Of a DNA stretch of 64,000 nt, positions 1 to 13,000 are shown in pieces (positions within the stretch are counted from its first letter, which is position 1; every line of letters begins with the position of its first letter). The stretch comes from Lunularia cruciata (Eukaryota > Streptophyta > Marchantiopsida > Lunulariales > Lunulariaceae). The position numbers were made by a program, and so were the translations under genes. The stretch covers positions 3,601,001 to 3,665,000 of the forward strand of contig OX419755.1 of NCBI GenBank assembly GCA_948567375.1. The letters run 5' to 3'. Under the pieces are notes generated by a model, which worked only from the letters and a program-made list of their open reading frames with translations, was not told where the DNA came from and ran no database searches.

Positions 1-565
1 ATCGCGTGAGTGCCAGTCAGCAAGCGGTCTTTGGAGTAACGTTATTGATTTCAATCTCGCTGGTTCTGGTGCAAATATACAGTTTCGATTCTGTTCGTTG
101 CATGTTACGGTACCGCTCGCATGGGGACCTGCAGCGACTTTTGCAGTAAATGTTTATGTAGTACCAGCATCCAGAGGATACTCACAGAAAAGCCTGCTGC
201 TATCAGTTGTACATGCGCCTATTGCCATTATGGAAGTTGAAGTCTATTTGTTGTTGTAGAGTCTCAGTTTGTTACTCCTATGTAACGTCAATAATGACAG
301 AAGGTGGGGCTTGGGATAGTGGTCTAATTTTTCTGCATCATCGGTCAGTTGCATTTGTAGGATTAATTCTTTGTCTCTCATGTTTGTCTAGAGCACTTTT
401 ACCTAGTCTGAAATATCTTCTGTACTCCGTTTTTGCTGTTGCTTCTTACTCCACTTCTCTGGTGGGCACGGTATATTACGTTATTCTTTAAGGCCACCTT
501 TCATCTTGTAGTTGCTTAAACAAGTGAAGAAAATATGTTCTGATGAATGTTGCTCTCCAATGCAG
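1..565 (+). other. Intron (3' part) of the MTHFR gene
   Basis: No codons of the preceding MTHFR exon (the block that ends just before Trp-Ala-Asn-Arg-Pro in the family) can be found here. The stretch ends in a pyrimidine-containing tract and a TGCAG acceptor at 561-565. I read it as the 3' part of an intron whose donor and upstream exons lie outside the window. The short ORFs inside it are not supported. Confidence 0.6.
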
Positions 566-2206
566 GGCAAACAGACCAAAAAGTTACATCACAAGAACGA
601 CTCAATGGAACGAATATCCACAAGGTCGATGGGGAGATAGCCGTAGCCCTGCTTATGGGACCTTGAGCGACTACCAGGTACCACATGTTGATTATTTAGA
701 GTCAGCTGTAGCTTATAGGCTTGGCCATATTTCTTGCCTACACATAGTGTGCTCACGTGGGACTGGGTTGTTTACAACGGGTTATATATTTTATTACTCA
801 ATACATAGTGTGCTCAAGCACCACATGTAGAAATGCGTTTGATTGCTGACATGAATCTTTTGGTTTGCCCAGTTCCTCAGAAGACGGACCCGCAACAAGA
901 AGATGGCCAAAGAGTGGGCCGTCCCATTGACTTCGATTGAGGATGTGTACGAGGTACAGACTGCATTGGAAAATATTTTCGAAGATCATAGTTCTCTCCG
1001 GACTCGGCACTATTCAAGTTCACAGTGAATGTAAATCAAATTTACATTCATTTGCTAAGTGGTCTTATATGCTTCTGATATGCTGCAGAGGTTTGTCAAG
1101 TACTGCAAGGGAGAACTTCACACCAGTCCGTGGTCAGAAGTAGAGGGTCTTCAACCGGAGACCAAGACGATTAATGAAGATCTGGTCGCTGTCAACAACC
1201 AGGGACTTTTGACCATTAACAGCCAGCCCGCTGTGAACGGAGAGAAATCAGATTCACCTAGCGTAGGTATGTATTTCGTGAACCCTTGCTGTAAACTATC
1301 TGTTTGAAAGTTGCTTGATCCCAGTCGTTGGAGTGCTGAAACGTTTCCTTATTGTTGGTTTGCAGGTTGGGGAGGTCCAGGTGGCTATGTGTATCAGAAG
1401 GCATACGTAGAGTTTTTCTGCTCCCAGGAAAAGCTGCAGGCTTTGATTGAGAAGATTAAGGGCACGCCTTTTACTTTCATCGCAGTAAATGCCAAGGGCG
1501 AAACGAAGTCCAACATTGGGCCTGGAGATGTCAATGCTGTGACTTGGGGAGTTTTTCCAGCGAAGGAGGTCATTCAACCTACTGTAGTAGATCCAGTCAG
1601 CTTTATGGTTTGGAAAGATGAGGCATTCCAAGCTTGGACCGATGAGTGGGCAAGTCTTTACATCGAAGACGACACCTCAAAGAAGTTTCTCACTGAAGTA
1701 AGTTTCTGCAGTGTATCTATGTGGCGAAAGTACGTCTGTTAGTTGAGCAGTAACCCGGTAAATTACTTCTATAATCCTTTCGTTAGTACATGTTTCAGAC
1801 CATTTTCAAGTACCCTACTTATCTGTAGATTTCATGGATCTTGTGTAAATCTTAAGAATTGTGATAAGCAACCGCTGTTATAAGTTAAACCAGTGGAACC
1901 TGCTGTCCAATTCGTATGATGGAATGTTTCTAGAGTATAGTAAATGCACTTATCTCCAGGATCTGCATGTAAATCTGCATGTGACGAATCCCCTTAAGTG
2001 GGAGAAATGTGTTTTGTACATATCTGACACTGGAGTAATGAGTTCTGGATCCCCCGTTCCTCGAACGGCTTCTGTCCTCATATTTTCAATATCTGACAGT
2101 GTAGCTGCTATGTTCTGTGCCACAGGTTAGCGGATCATATTATCTGGTCAGCGTTGTAGACAATGACTACATCAACAGCACTCTGTTTCAAGTACTGAAG
2201 GCTTGA
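566..2206 (+). CDS. MTHFR: Methylenetetrahydrofolate reductase, C-terminal part (last five exons)
   Basis: MTHFR reduces 5,10-methylene-THF to 5-methyl-THF for methionine synthesis; the plant enzyme is cytosolic. Exons: 566-677, 873-953, 1089-1266, 1366-1697 and 2126-2206 (stop TGA 2204-2206), all with GT/AG borders and consistent phases. They give 260 residues plus one base of a split Trp codon. Visible family blocks are [55 protein letters not shown] and [13 protein letters not shown]. All belong to the end of the catalytic part and the eukaryotic C-terminal regulatory domain. The full protein is usually near 600 residues, so the FAD-binding barrel is encoded upstream of the window. The reading frame is intact, so the gene is probably functional. 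The last intron (1698-2125) carries a short dispersed repeat at 2035-2097. The family is certain; the exact first border at 566 relies on the acceptor and the homology. Confidence 0.95.
2035..2097 (+). repeat. Short dispersed repeat (family C), copy 1, in the last MTHFR intron
   Basis: About 60 bp containing GGATCCCCCGTTCCTCGAAC and a following CTTCTGTCCTCATATT stretch. A clearly related copy lies at 38974-39035 downstream of the PRISE gene. Compared by eye, the two agree through most of their length. Nature unknown. Confidence 0.5.
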
Positions 2207-4724
2207 GGCGAAGCTGCTACTAAGACGTTGATGTTGGAGCTCAGGTTTGAAGGAGAGCATGCTCGAGGCTCCTGTACGACATCATTTTTCCCAAGGAATT
2301 TGAGAACAAGTCGAAGTTTATACAAGAGATGTTAAATTAGATGCTTCACGTACTATGAAGCTCATTCATTGTAGCCTAAGTGCCGCCGGCATAGGGGCAA
2401 GGGTGATCAGTCGCGAAGCGCAGTCCCCATTCCTTTTTTCTGCTTTGCTTCCGAGATCGTATCAAGTCACCTCAATGGCTTGGGGTGCTTCCTCTTGTCA
2501 AGTCCGCTGTATTCTTTTGGCGATTAATCAGCCATTCCCCTTACCGCATATGTCTCGAATATGAGAAGCAATGGAGGATGTGTTTTCCTTCTCGACGCAA
2601 GTGTGGTTTGACATAGATATTTTTTCTTACAGGTGTGATAAGAATATCGGCATCGGAGACTTGTAGTCCTTGTATCCTTTTAGTAGTTACTTCCGCGGTC
2701 ACCTGAGTATTATGTCGTGTGTTTAGTACCCTCTGTGCAAACTGTTGTGAACAGAAACTAACCTGCCCTGCTAACTGCCGCGATAAACCACACAGTGATT
2801 CCATTTCTACTGAATTTATTTAACCTAGGTGGCCCTCCGCCGCTCACATGGTCTTGCACTGGCCTTTTACACAACCACCATCTGTTCTGAGGCAACTCAA
2901 GTCAAAAATTGCTTAGCTTCCTCACTTCATTCACGACTACCAGTATCTTCCGTAGTGTTGGACAGCGAGAGAGTTAAGCGGTGCTTAAGCCTCACATATC
3001 TCTTGCTGAGGGAGTTGAACTGGAACGAGAATACTGAACATAAGAGAGGAAAGACCAAACGTCTGGCAAGCACGCAATCGAGAAGAGGAGTTTTGTCTCT
3101 TATCGGAACTTGAGATTCCGACTGCACACAACGCCAATATTGCGAGCCGCCAAATAAACGAACGCCGCAGTTTCACAGGTCTGAAGACAGTTCGCGGCTT
3201 CATGGTATTCAGACTACTAGATGTAGAATATCACTCACTCACACACACACACACACTACACATATTATCTATACTTCGCTTGGAAATGGTGAACAATGTG
3301 TTGCATGAGCAAGTTTGTTTTTGGGAGACCCCTGACATATTGGGGCAGATGACGGCCGGTACCATGTGGAGAGAAGTCTATGAACGACTCTTCAAAATGT
3401 TGCCTCGAGTTAAGTGAAAAGTTAATTGTAGATAAACTGCGTGGAGCAGCAAGCTTATAGAGAGGTACAGAAATCTACAATCGTCGTAGTCCACTCTGAG
3501 GGACTCCACTGCACCAACTACCAGCACCGAACGTAACCGGAACTGTTCCTTCCCAAACAGCTCATGCATAGTCGACACGTTCCGACCTACAGACAGTCAC
3601 CCAAGTAGACTATTGAGTACCTCATGTGACAAAGGTCAAGCCCGCAATATGCTTTTCGTCTGCATTTGAGTTGCATGAAAATCCCCAACAGCCCACAAGG
3701 TAGGCAAGTCAAATTGATATGTATAGATTTTGCGTTACAGAGTAGAGAAACTGTGTATCGTAGTAGGAAGCAAGGCGTGACGATGCCCGTCTGACAAAAT
3801 TGATTCGTTTTAAGTAGATACGTTAGATCTAGCAGGGTTTCTGAGACAGTATGAAATGAATTCTTCCTTCGCAGAGGACGGTTTTGGACTGATACGAGCG
3901 AGAGGACAGAAAGGACACTACTTCACCTTGTCAGTCACACATGGAACCAGTTTCTCCAATATTATTCACAGTACAAAACTGAAGAAGAAATTCCCCGTTC
4001 ATTGAGGAAAAGTATATTCAGATGCTTAAATCCGTAAAATTGGAATCATGAATCAGGTGTTCTTCTGCGTGAATGTCTATAACTTCCTTCTTTTGAGGAC
4101 TACTGTAACTAAAGGCAGAGAAACCAGTACCGGATATTCAGAAGAGCTTGATGTCGCCGTGGACATACAAGTAGTAACAAGCTCTTGAGGTTGTACAGAT
4201 GGTCATGGTCACTATTTCATATTTGTGAAATGGCCTTGCCTTGTCACTCTTTCTGATGACTCTATTTCCTGCAAGTGGAGTTGCACCACTCTAACTGTGA
4301 ATAATAACTTCATAACGCGGCACCTGAATGTTAGTTGAAGATTTCACCTTCATGGAAAAACTCCGTAGATCACTTGCGCGACAGTACAAGTAGTGGTGCA
4401 CCGTCACACGCGCTTTATTGCTTGGGAGGGTATTTTCTCTTCTTTCCTGTAGAATACACTAGAAGTTATTCCAGGAAAGTACGTTTCAGTTGTAGACTAT
4501 TGTACTATTTCTGGATCTTCAACGTATTTAATCTACAGGTGTTTTCGTTTGGTACAAGTCCGATAACTCTAATTCAATATGTAAATTCTCACGTGTAAGA
4601 ACAGATAATGTGGAACTCTCGATCCTGAACCTCTCATTCCGAGCCGGGAATCCGAGGCAGGAAACTCTATCTAAAGTTTCTGATGATGTGATGCAAGACT
4701 GGAAGGTATGGGTAAGCTACAAGA
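2207..4724. other. MTHFR 3' region and intergenic DNA, no gene recognised
   Basis: Downstream of the MTHFR stop I see only short overlapping ORFs on both strands (for example at 2829-3113, 2927-3127 and 4335-4598). None shows a family motif or exon structure. The first few hundred bases presumably include the MTHFR 3' UTR, but no clear polyadenylation signal decides its end. A dinucleotide microsatellite lies at 3240-3256. Confidence 0.5.
3231..3257. repeat. Microsatellite (CA)n
   Basis: TCACTCACTC is followed by an uninterrupted alternating CA run at 3240-3256. It is a simple-sequence repeat in intergenic DNA. Confidence 0.9.
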
Positions 4725-4895
4725 ACTAACCACGAAAAAAAGGAGAAAGGCGACCGCGTAGGAAAAACGAAGGATGGGAAGACCCCATCAAGCCGTACAA
4801 GGGAGAGACAAAAAAAAGGTAACATGGGGCTAAGCCCCAATGTTCCTAACCACGAAAAAAGCGACCGCTTAGGATAACAAGAGAACAGGAAGCTA
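4725..4895 (+). repeat. Dispersed repeat family A, copy 1 (with hairpin)
   Basis: Two partial units begin with the same ACTAACCACG/CCTAACCACG word followed by an A run, 120 bp apart (A-run words at 4731 and 4851), each followed by GCGACCGC. Between them lies a near-perfect inverted repeat at 4821-4844 (AACATGGGGCT / AGCCCCAATGTT, one-base bulge). Words shared with other copies in the window are GGGAAGACCCCATCAAGCCG, GCGACCGCGTAGGA and the GGGGCT-AGCCCC hairpin. No coding capacity is visible. A MITE or other small non-autonomous element is possible. Confidence 0.65.
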
Positions 4896-5517
4896 CAGCA
4901 ACTTATCTATCCTCAACCTTTTCTGGAACGTGCAATGTCCCTCAGCAATTCCAGATTCAGTTTCTGAAAGCCTACAATTGAATCATTTAAATTGCGTGAA
5001 TAGAGTTCGTTGTCTTAAACCTTTTAACTATATTTGTTATGTATGTATCCGGCAATTTGTGGCAGTAGGAGTTTGCAGCTGTCTCTGGTGACTCCCATTT
5101 CACACAATGCTAGAAGATTGATGGGTCGCCACAAGTCGCACATGTTGCACCCTCCGATGCCCCTTCTTCTTTCCAAATTCTAAAAGCAATGAAAACTTGT
5201 TTACACACTGTAGAAAGTCTGGATTGCAATGGATTTGAAGGTACACATCATGTCTATCTATATCCGCAGATTGTTTATTTTCATCTGTCGATTGCTGTCT
5301 ATATCGGCAGCAATTGACATTGCCTACGTGCTAGCAATCTCTAAGACCTATAGTTTCGGAATCAGGGAAACATGTTCTGTGCGTTATTCACTTGGAGAGT
5401 AACTGCGAATGAGCTCAAACAGCTAATGGAATGACGATATACACAATACGATAAAGCAATCCTTGGCGAATCAAGTGGGTCCTATGCAGACACAAATTTT
5501 GGGATACGTGACACACA

Positions 5518-5765
5518 TGGGATAACAAGAAGGATAGAAAGCCCGCATCAAGTCGAACAAAGCTAAAACCTACGAGGTCAAATGTATTGGAATGAGAGAT
5601 CTGTCTTCCTGCACCTAGAATATCGGAGGAGTGTCATCTATCTCATGGAGCATCCGAATAAGTAACACCTATCTCCTTAGCATCTAGCGCCTGAGCATCC
5701 GAAGAAACCTCACCTAGTACGAGCATTGCCTATGGATTGCATTCATCAAAGTTCTATGTAGAGCC
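5518..5765 (+). repeat. Dispersed repeat family A, longer diverged copy 2
   Basis: It starts with GGATAACAAGAAGGATAGAAAG and a degenerate CATCAAG word, then continues with blocks also found at 22405-22760. These are an ATGAGAGATCTGTC-like block, GAGCATCC followed by GAAGAAACCTCACCTA, and TATGGATTGCATT. The order is the same in both places, so the family is at least about 250 bp long. Confidence 0.5.
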
Positions 5766-7930
5766 ATATATACTCGAGACCTAGAGTAAGCTGACCAAAA
5801 TGAACATATTTGCAACGTCCAGCTGTTAGAGTAGAATATCTTTGAAAAATGACGTGTGGTAGGTCTAGGCAGTACCCACTTAAATAGAATCAATCATAGT
5901 ATTCACACGTTTCTTTAAGGTCTCCTTTCTGGCCAGTAAATTCCACTGCTATCAGAGAATCAGGAGAATTTTCGCGGTTCCGGAACTTGAAGAGTACACA
6001 CTACGGTACTTCAAATCCAATAATATCATGAAGTGCTCAAATTATTCTAGCGTCATCACTGCCCACTTTAACCAGCACAAGCCGAAGCTTACGACATTGT
6101 ATACGCTGTATATGGTGTACACTCAAAAGAGTTACTTCTGATTCAGTTTAACCTGGGAACAAAGATTTGGGCCATAATGTATTTCACTACAAGATTGATC
6201 GGACATGATTGAGCGCAGTGAGAGCGACAGGCAAATCTAGGGGAGCAGATCTGATAGGGGATGATGATGCGTATCTGGTGCACTTGAAGGGTGAGGGATC
6301 CTCCAAAGGAATTGAAAACTTATAACTTCTATACAGGCAAAGCCATAAATAGTCGCGGCATTTAAGAAGAGAAGCGAGAGGATGGACTTTGTGGATTCGT
6401 GAAATGGTGCCTCGCAGAGGCTGACTCAATCCTCACAGAACTTGGGGATAGAAGCGTGGGGATGGCCCGGCAATAGAAGCAAGACGGTTCCGAGTCGAGT
6501 CAACATACGAATGTGTTTGCCACAGTTGCTCACGTCTTCTCATCTCGAGAACAGAACAGGAAAGAGGAAGCACCTCTAATGGTCTGATCCGACTCCTAAT
6601 GACTTCCCTTGAGACTTGTCAGTAATCAGCATGGGTCTCTGTGAAGAGCAAAGCATTTCTCATTCTGTGTACTAGCACCTTGTCATTAAGCGGCCTCAAA
6701 TTCGTGTCACGTCCTTCATTTCCTGAAGTTGGGCACCTTCTGATTCTTCTTGAAGCTGAACTTTCACTTCTAAAACTTAAATGGGTTGGTAACTTGTATT
6801 AGGCCCTGTTTGTTGAATGATATGGCAGGCAATGGGCTAATAGTAAGTCACAGTAGGGTACAGAAACAGATTGCTGCTTCTCTCGCACGTTTCGTCCATC
6901 AATACATACATCATCCTGATGGGTCATGCTTTTACAGTCAACCGTCTCTATTTTTCTGATGATTTCTTTTATTCGGTGCTGTTGAGTTTCTCCTTTGTCA
7001 AGTTGCAGATTCTAACTCTTATTCTCACATTTCGTGAGGAGTGATGCCCGGCAAACGACCTGGCATCATAGTAGGGGGTTTCAGAAATAAAGTTATGAAG
7101 TTTTGTATATTTTCTTAATTGAATTTACGAAGTTGACCACGGGGTTCTCGCGAAAGGAAGAAAGGGACCCGTTTGGTCCAAGTTCCTTTTTATTATTAGT
7201 AAATTCTATAAACAGTGGTTAGTAAGAAATTAAGGGTATGAAGCTTTTCGTATACCAAGACACATTGAATACAATTTAGGGTTAATGAAGTGCCGGATTT
7301 ATTTTGACTCTAGCGACCGAGTGGGAGATGGGTTTTCTCTAGATAGTTTGATAGTCCGAGAGAATTCATCGCGGGAAGGAAGGATAGGGAGGGAATCTAT
7401 TGCAGAGCTACTCAATTTCTTGGCTTGAATGAGCTCCCTACCGAGAGTGTGCAATCGTAGAGATCCATTTTTCTGGGCTTGAGCGGCCCTCTTTGTCTAG
7501 AGAGTGGGGATTTTGCATAAGTGGTCTCATTACAGAGAATTTGAATATCATAGTGATTCATTTTCCTTGATTTCTTGGGTTGAGTCTTGGGTTGAGGATA
7601 GTGGTGGGAATCTATCTCAATGCTCCATTTTTCTTCAATTTCTTGGCACCTATTCTCCACATTCTTTCTCCGAACTATGTTGGGCTTTTATGGCAAGTGT
7701 GTTTTTCTGGCGGGTAGAATTCCAATGCGTTTGATTGGATCTTGATTTCTTATCAATTTCTTAGCTTGAATTTTTCAATTTTTTTTGGTTCTCTTCATAA
7801 TAGCAAGAGTGTTAGCTTTTCTTGGATGTTTATTTTTTTTGCTTGGATGTTTTGTTTTTTTTTTTCTTGATCCAAGGTAGAAGAGAGCTTAGAATTACAC
7901 AACGAGAGATTTTACTATTTTTGAGTTATA
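5766..7930. other. Intergenic DNA without a recognisable gene
   Basis: Only short ORFs occur here (for example 6187-6429 on the minus strand and 7504-7734 on the plus strand). Around 7420-7660 several related words recur (CCATTTTTCT..., TTTCTTGG.TTGA), giving a loose internal repetition just upstream of the Harbinger remnant. It may be transposon flank; no function can be assigned. Confidence 0.4.
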
Positions 7931-7937
7931 CTAGAAT

Positions 7938-8363
7938 CAAGAATACTAGAGTAGAGTATGTTGAGAGGTAACACACATGGAGAACTCACCAAAAACATTA
8001 GGAAATGTATACAATGAATTATCCAATAAAATTTAGAGACGTCATTAGATAAATTTGAAGATGAAGAGGTACATTTAGATATGCTAGAACTATTTCTTAA
8101 GGTGTCGGAGTATGCACATTCACATAGGTACTTAGAACCTAAAGTTACATCAAGAATACTAGAGTAGAGTATGTTGAGAGGTAACACACATGGAGAACTC
8201 ACCAAAAAAATTAGGAAATGTATACAATGAATTATCCAATAAAATTTAGAGACGTCATTAGATAAATTTGAAGATGAAGAGGTACATTTAGATATGCTAG
8301 AACTATTTCTTAAGGTGTCGGAGTATGCACATTCACATAGGTACTTAGAACCTAAAGTTACAT
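7938..8363 (+). repeat. 213-bp tandem duplication inside the Harbinger remnant
   Basis: The unit beginning CAAGAATACTAGAGTAGAG at 7938-8150 is repeated immediately at 8151-8363. By eye I found a single difference (AAACATTAGG versus AAAAATTAGG). The unit includes a stretch reading EDEEVHLDMLELFL in one frame, ahead of the transposase homology. The near identity, against the heavy decay around it, points to a recent duplication. Confidence 0.9.
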
Positions 8364-8469
8364 ATCCTCATAGTAGGGAATTTGTAATTAAATATTTTAA
8401 TATTATTTAGTTAATTAAATATTTTACATATCATTTAGATAATTAAATATTGAAGGCATTCTAAATACC

Positions 8470-9505
8470 AATTGACTAAAATGGATGTTGATTCTTTTTC
8501 AACATTAGTAGATATGATAAAGGATCAAAGAGTATTTCAAAACACCTACTTGTGGGAGCAAACACTAGTGTGATCCTAAGTAGCTCTTGCTCTTGATAAA
8601 TTATGCATCATGGTAATGGAGCTTTTGTTGCAAGAGGATTATTTGGGGCATTAGTGCTCATTTGACAATTGCCTTTACATATCAAGTCATGATAGCAATA
8701 TTCAATATTACAAGGAGTCAATTGGCATGGCCTGAGCACAATGAGAGAAGGAGAATATTTCCAGTTTTTGCACATAAAGGTTTCCTTGGTTGTGTAGGTT
8801 TGGTAGATGAAACACTATTTCTTCTTGCAGCTTGACCTACAATGGATGGAGAAATATGATTCAACACAAAGGGCTCTTATTCCATAAATAGCCAAGTAAT
8901 TTTTTATGATAAAAGAAAAATTATACATTTTACAAGAGGTAAGTTGTTAAACTTGCAATATGTAAGTTTTCCTTATTTTAATCAAAGGGTTCACAACTGA
9001 TTAGATTTTTTGCAGCTTCAAGTTTGATTTTTTTATTTGTAGGAATGTTGGGATCATGTCACGACATGACCTGTCTAAAATAATCATCACTATGGAGTGA
9101 TTTGAACTAGAGAAGGGGATGTCATAGTTTTGAGACCAAAGAGTATCTTTTAGGTGATTTTGGGTATGTACGCGTGCATCACCTAGTCTCCGCCTTCAAT
9201 CAAGCACAAATGGACAACAAGCAAGAGTTCAACAAATATTTGGCAAAGGCAAGGGTGATAAATAAGCATTGTATTGGAGTATTAAAGCTAGATTGCATTC
9301 TCTTTGGGAGTTGAGAGTGCAACTTAAAGACAATACTAGAAATGCATATTTTTAAAAGTTGGTTTCAATTTGTATTATTTTACATAAGTTTTTTATTGAT
9401 AGATCAAATTTTTGGTTAGAAGATGATGGTGAATTTAGAGAGGAAAGTAGGTCAATAGTGATGCAACAATGCTTTGCTCATTGTCTCAAGGAAATTGAAT
9501 AGTAA
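8470..9505 (+). pseudogene. Degenerate PIF/Harbinger-type transposase
   Basis: No open frame survives, but the three frames together show the PIF/Harbinger (DDE-type endonuclease) order. An MDVDSFSTLVDMIKD segment comes near 8480. A LALALDKLC segment then corresponds to the conserved hydrophobic block before GNGAS-like residues near 8590-8640. WPEHNERRRI lies near 8730, followed by GFLGCVGLVDET near 8785-8810, where active copies have GCVGxIDGT with the first catalytic Asp. Next come GDFGY near 9150 (second acidic block, normally GDSxY) and KARVINKHCIGVLK near 9245-9290 (the C-terminal RVxxEHxIGxLK block). Several stops and frameshifts separate these pieces, so it is dead. Terminal repeats were not located. 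Confidence 0.75.
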
Positions 9506-9734
9506 CATGTTAGTTTGTAATAAAAATATCTGTTTGTATATGATAAGCACCCAAGTCCTTCTCCTATGCTTCTTCATGATGTAATATCCTTTGGAGAATG
9601 TTAAGCACTAGTCTGTGTTCTTCTACATGAACCTGTTTTGTTTAGAATTAAGTATTGCATGAACCTATTCTTGTAAACCCTTGAGTCCAAGTTTAGCACC
9701 AGTTGCACCAATTGAAGCTAGTTAGAGCTTGTGA
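9506..9734. other. Short transposon-flank DNA, nothing recognised
   Basis: AT-rich sequence after the Harbinger transposase remnant. I see no ORF or repeat structure that can be named. Confidence 0.3.
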
Positions 9735-9900
9735 GTGCTTTTTGATGCTCGGTGTGGTTGTTGGAAGGCACTGATTGGAAAGTTGATGTCTATTGATGCT
9801 TGGTGTGGATGTGAAAAGGGTGTTGGTTGAAAGGTTGGCACCGGTTAACACTTGATGTGGATGTTGGAAGGGGCTGGTAGAAAGGTTGGCACCCATTGCT
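9735..9900 (+). repeat. Degenerate minisatellite, about three units of 50-60 bp
   Basis: Words of the type TGATGCTTGGTGTGGATGT...GGAAAG.TTG.(T/C)... recur three times (near 9741, 9797 and 9850) with substitutions and small indels. The repeats make overlapping ORFs on both strands, such as 9693-10037 (-). These are by-products of the repeat and not evidence of a gene. Confidence 0.5.
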
Positions 9901-10039
9901 GCACGATAGCATTGGATGGGTGGATGATACCGGTGGCTGCCCATAGACTTTGGAAGGTGCCAAATACTTCCCATTCCCAAGGCAACCATTTTGGTAGGCA
10001 CCGGTTGACAATGTGTTGTGTTGCATGTTGCCATCAATT

Positions 10040-13000
10040 GATGCTCAAAATTCAGATTTTTTTAATGGTGAATTGGATTCTTTCCTAAGAAATATAGATT
10101 TTAATGTTCATGTAAGTCTATATAAACTCACCATTTCTTTCAAAAGTCACCATTTCTCACAAATTAGAAAGGAAAGGGCAAATTGGTTTTTCAAAGGAGG
10201 AGTGTGCCATTCAAGAAGGGTAGCTTAAAAAAGGAGGGGAGAAGAAAGTTCAGCTGGAGAAGTGCCATTTGGGAGGGGTCAAAATAGAAAGAGAAGTAGA
10301 GAGCAAAGAAAGCTTGTCAGGAGAGAAAGCTTTGCAAGAGGAGAGCAAGGTTTGCAATACAACCAAGTTTCATAAGAGAGCAAGCTTTGGGAGTGTTTGG
10401 ATGGGTGTTTAATTTTGAACGAGTGTGCAACAAAAATCAGTACATAAAATCCCATGGCAAAAATTGGGATTATGAGAATTGTTGATGGTGAGGACATGAA
10501 TGATACTCATGAAGGAGATTGGCTAATTGCTTTTCACACAATTCAACACCCAATGACTTTCATAAAATGGTCTTGGATGGATAAACACAAGGTTTGAACT
10601 ACCATTGCTAAAATCAAGGAGGTTGATCTGGATGTTCTTAGCTTGACCCTTGGGTTACACTACTCTCACCTAGAGGTATTCTTTATCTCCCATTCTCTTT
10701 TCTTTCTGACTATTTGTTGTTTTCTAGCCATTGTATCAATTTTTGGGTTTTGATTTTAAGTTAAATTATCAATGCCTATAAGCATCACCTAGCACCAATA
10801 TGTTTAGAATAGACCTTTCCCACAACATTGGCAAGCATCACCCTATGTTGCTTATTCATAAACCCTAAAACTCAATGCCTTCCAATATCTTTCCTATCTT
10901 GTATCATCTTTGGGTATTGCCAAGTCTCCAGGAGCATCATTGGGCGGCATCCAACGGCTTCTATTATGAACTTGGTTGCTTACACTTGTTTGTTTGTTTT
11001 TTTTCTAGGTACTTGCATGTATAGAGTTTGTGTGCTCTTGGTGAACAAGAATTCTTTCACAAGGACTTTTAAAAGTAGGCTGTTTTAGTTGACAATAGAT
11101 GTAGATGTAATTTGAGATGCAATTGCAATGCTGAAAGGGAGGACACCAACAAGGAGGTGTTTCTTTACACAACTATTTCAGATTGGTTTCCATAGAGAGA
11201 TAGTGTTGCAAATAGGTATGTGGTAAGGCAACGTGTGTATCCTATATTTAGGGCTTTCTTCCAAATGATGAATGTACTTGTGGCACCAATAATTTGGTCC
11301 AAAGATTGTACATGTGCATTTGGTTCTTAAGACCAAATCAAAGTTGAGGAGATTTGATGTAGAGGATTATGATTAGGAGAGTTAGCATTTCAAGTCATCA
11401 CTGCAAAGGTGTGGAGTTATTAGAGCCAATTGAGATGACCTAATGGGCACAAGTTCAAAGTCACCTTCATTGGGCACATACTCACTCACCTCTTTGTGGA
11501 GGGAGGTTACAATCTTGAGGAGGAAATGTCCTACTTGAGTGAGGGAGAGGAGGAGATTATTGATGATGAGGATGGAGAGGATGAGGAAGGTGAGTGATTG
11601 ATTAGATAGTTTTGCCATTTTGGCATATTTTGTATGTTTTATTTGTTGGAAAACACATAAAGTATTTATTGTATACACCATTATTAAAATCCATAAATGA
11701 GTTAATTTAATTTTAATTAATTAATGAAATTTTTTATTCACTTGATTGATAGTAAGTTTACTTGATGGATGACTATATGTTACCTATTGTGACTAGGTGT
11801 TCAAAAAATTAGTGTTGAGACACATGCCTTACCAGTAGTGAGGTTAGGGAGTGATAGTTATCTTGAGAGAGTTCCTTGTACATCTTCATCCTTTGAGATA
11901 GCTCCTTCTCTCTCTTCATTCCTAGAGAGAGCACCTACTCTCCTGCACCTAAGAGCCCCTTCACCCTCTTGTTTTGTTGACATAGAGTGTGTATTAGATG
12001 ATTGTGTTTGAGTGGCTGAGAAGCAAGAGAGAATTTGTGTTGAGCGGGGGGAGTAGGTTAGAGACCTTAGAGGAGCAAGGGAGATTAGTGCTTGAGTATG
12101 AGAGTAGATTTGTAGAGCTTAGAGGAGCCACATAGACTATTGTTTGAGAGCCAGATTCCTTTGTGAGCAAGAACATAATCTTACTGCAAAGGAGGAGATG
12201 CATCTGACCATTTCTATCTATGAGATGGAGAGAGAGCACGGGTTGGCTCACTTGGACTTGGATATCTTAGGTGTTGTTTCCATGGTTGAGGGTTATAGGA
12301 TCCAATTATAGACTCATGCACGAGAGTTAGTATTTGTTATAGAGAGGTGAAAGAGTGCACATGTTTAGGTAGAAGAGAGTGAGAGTAGCCTAGCTTAGGT
12401 GAGGGCTTGTGTGGGCTTATCTTGGACCAAGACTCTGGAAAATTGCTTTCCAACTCTACATTTGGCCCTCACAAGAGGAGATAGACCCAAATAGATGCCA
12501 TCCATGTGTTACTCCGTAGCATTGTGACTCAAGAGACCCAGAATTTTAGCTCCCATACCTTACCTTGCAATGTGGTGACTCATGAGATTCAGATTGAGTT
12601 TAGAAAGAGGCTTTGTCTTTGAAGATAGTATATTCCATGTAGTCTCTTCCTACAATTCTTACAAAAGAAGATTATTGTTATAGATGTTACTTGTTTGGCA
12701 TCATTATGCATCATGGTAGCACTGGTTATAGTGTGTGTGAGAGCTTGACATGAAGGCATGGCTAGTGCCCTCACACAAAATTGGGGCCCATATAGTAGGT
12801 AGCACATCTTGGTGTTAGCCATTTCATTCAATTCTATTTGTTGCACTTTGAGGTTACCTTGTGGATATATCTTCTGCCTGATAGAGTTGAGTCATTGCTA
12901 TGGAGCATGTGGCAGTGGTCAAAGCTCCTAAAGGGAGTTAAAAATGGGTCTTGGCTCATGGCCTGTTTGTGTTTTGTAGATTTCTAGTGAGATGAGTTTA

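Noticed and set aside
9693-10037. Overlapping ORFs on both strands (114 and 78 codons)
   Set aside because: They are produced by the minisatellite and have no domain or conservation signal.
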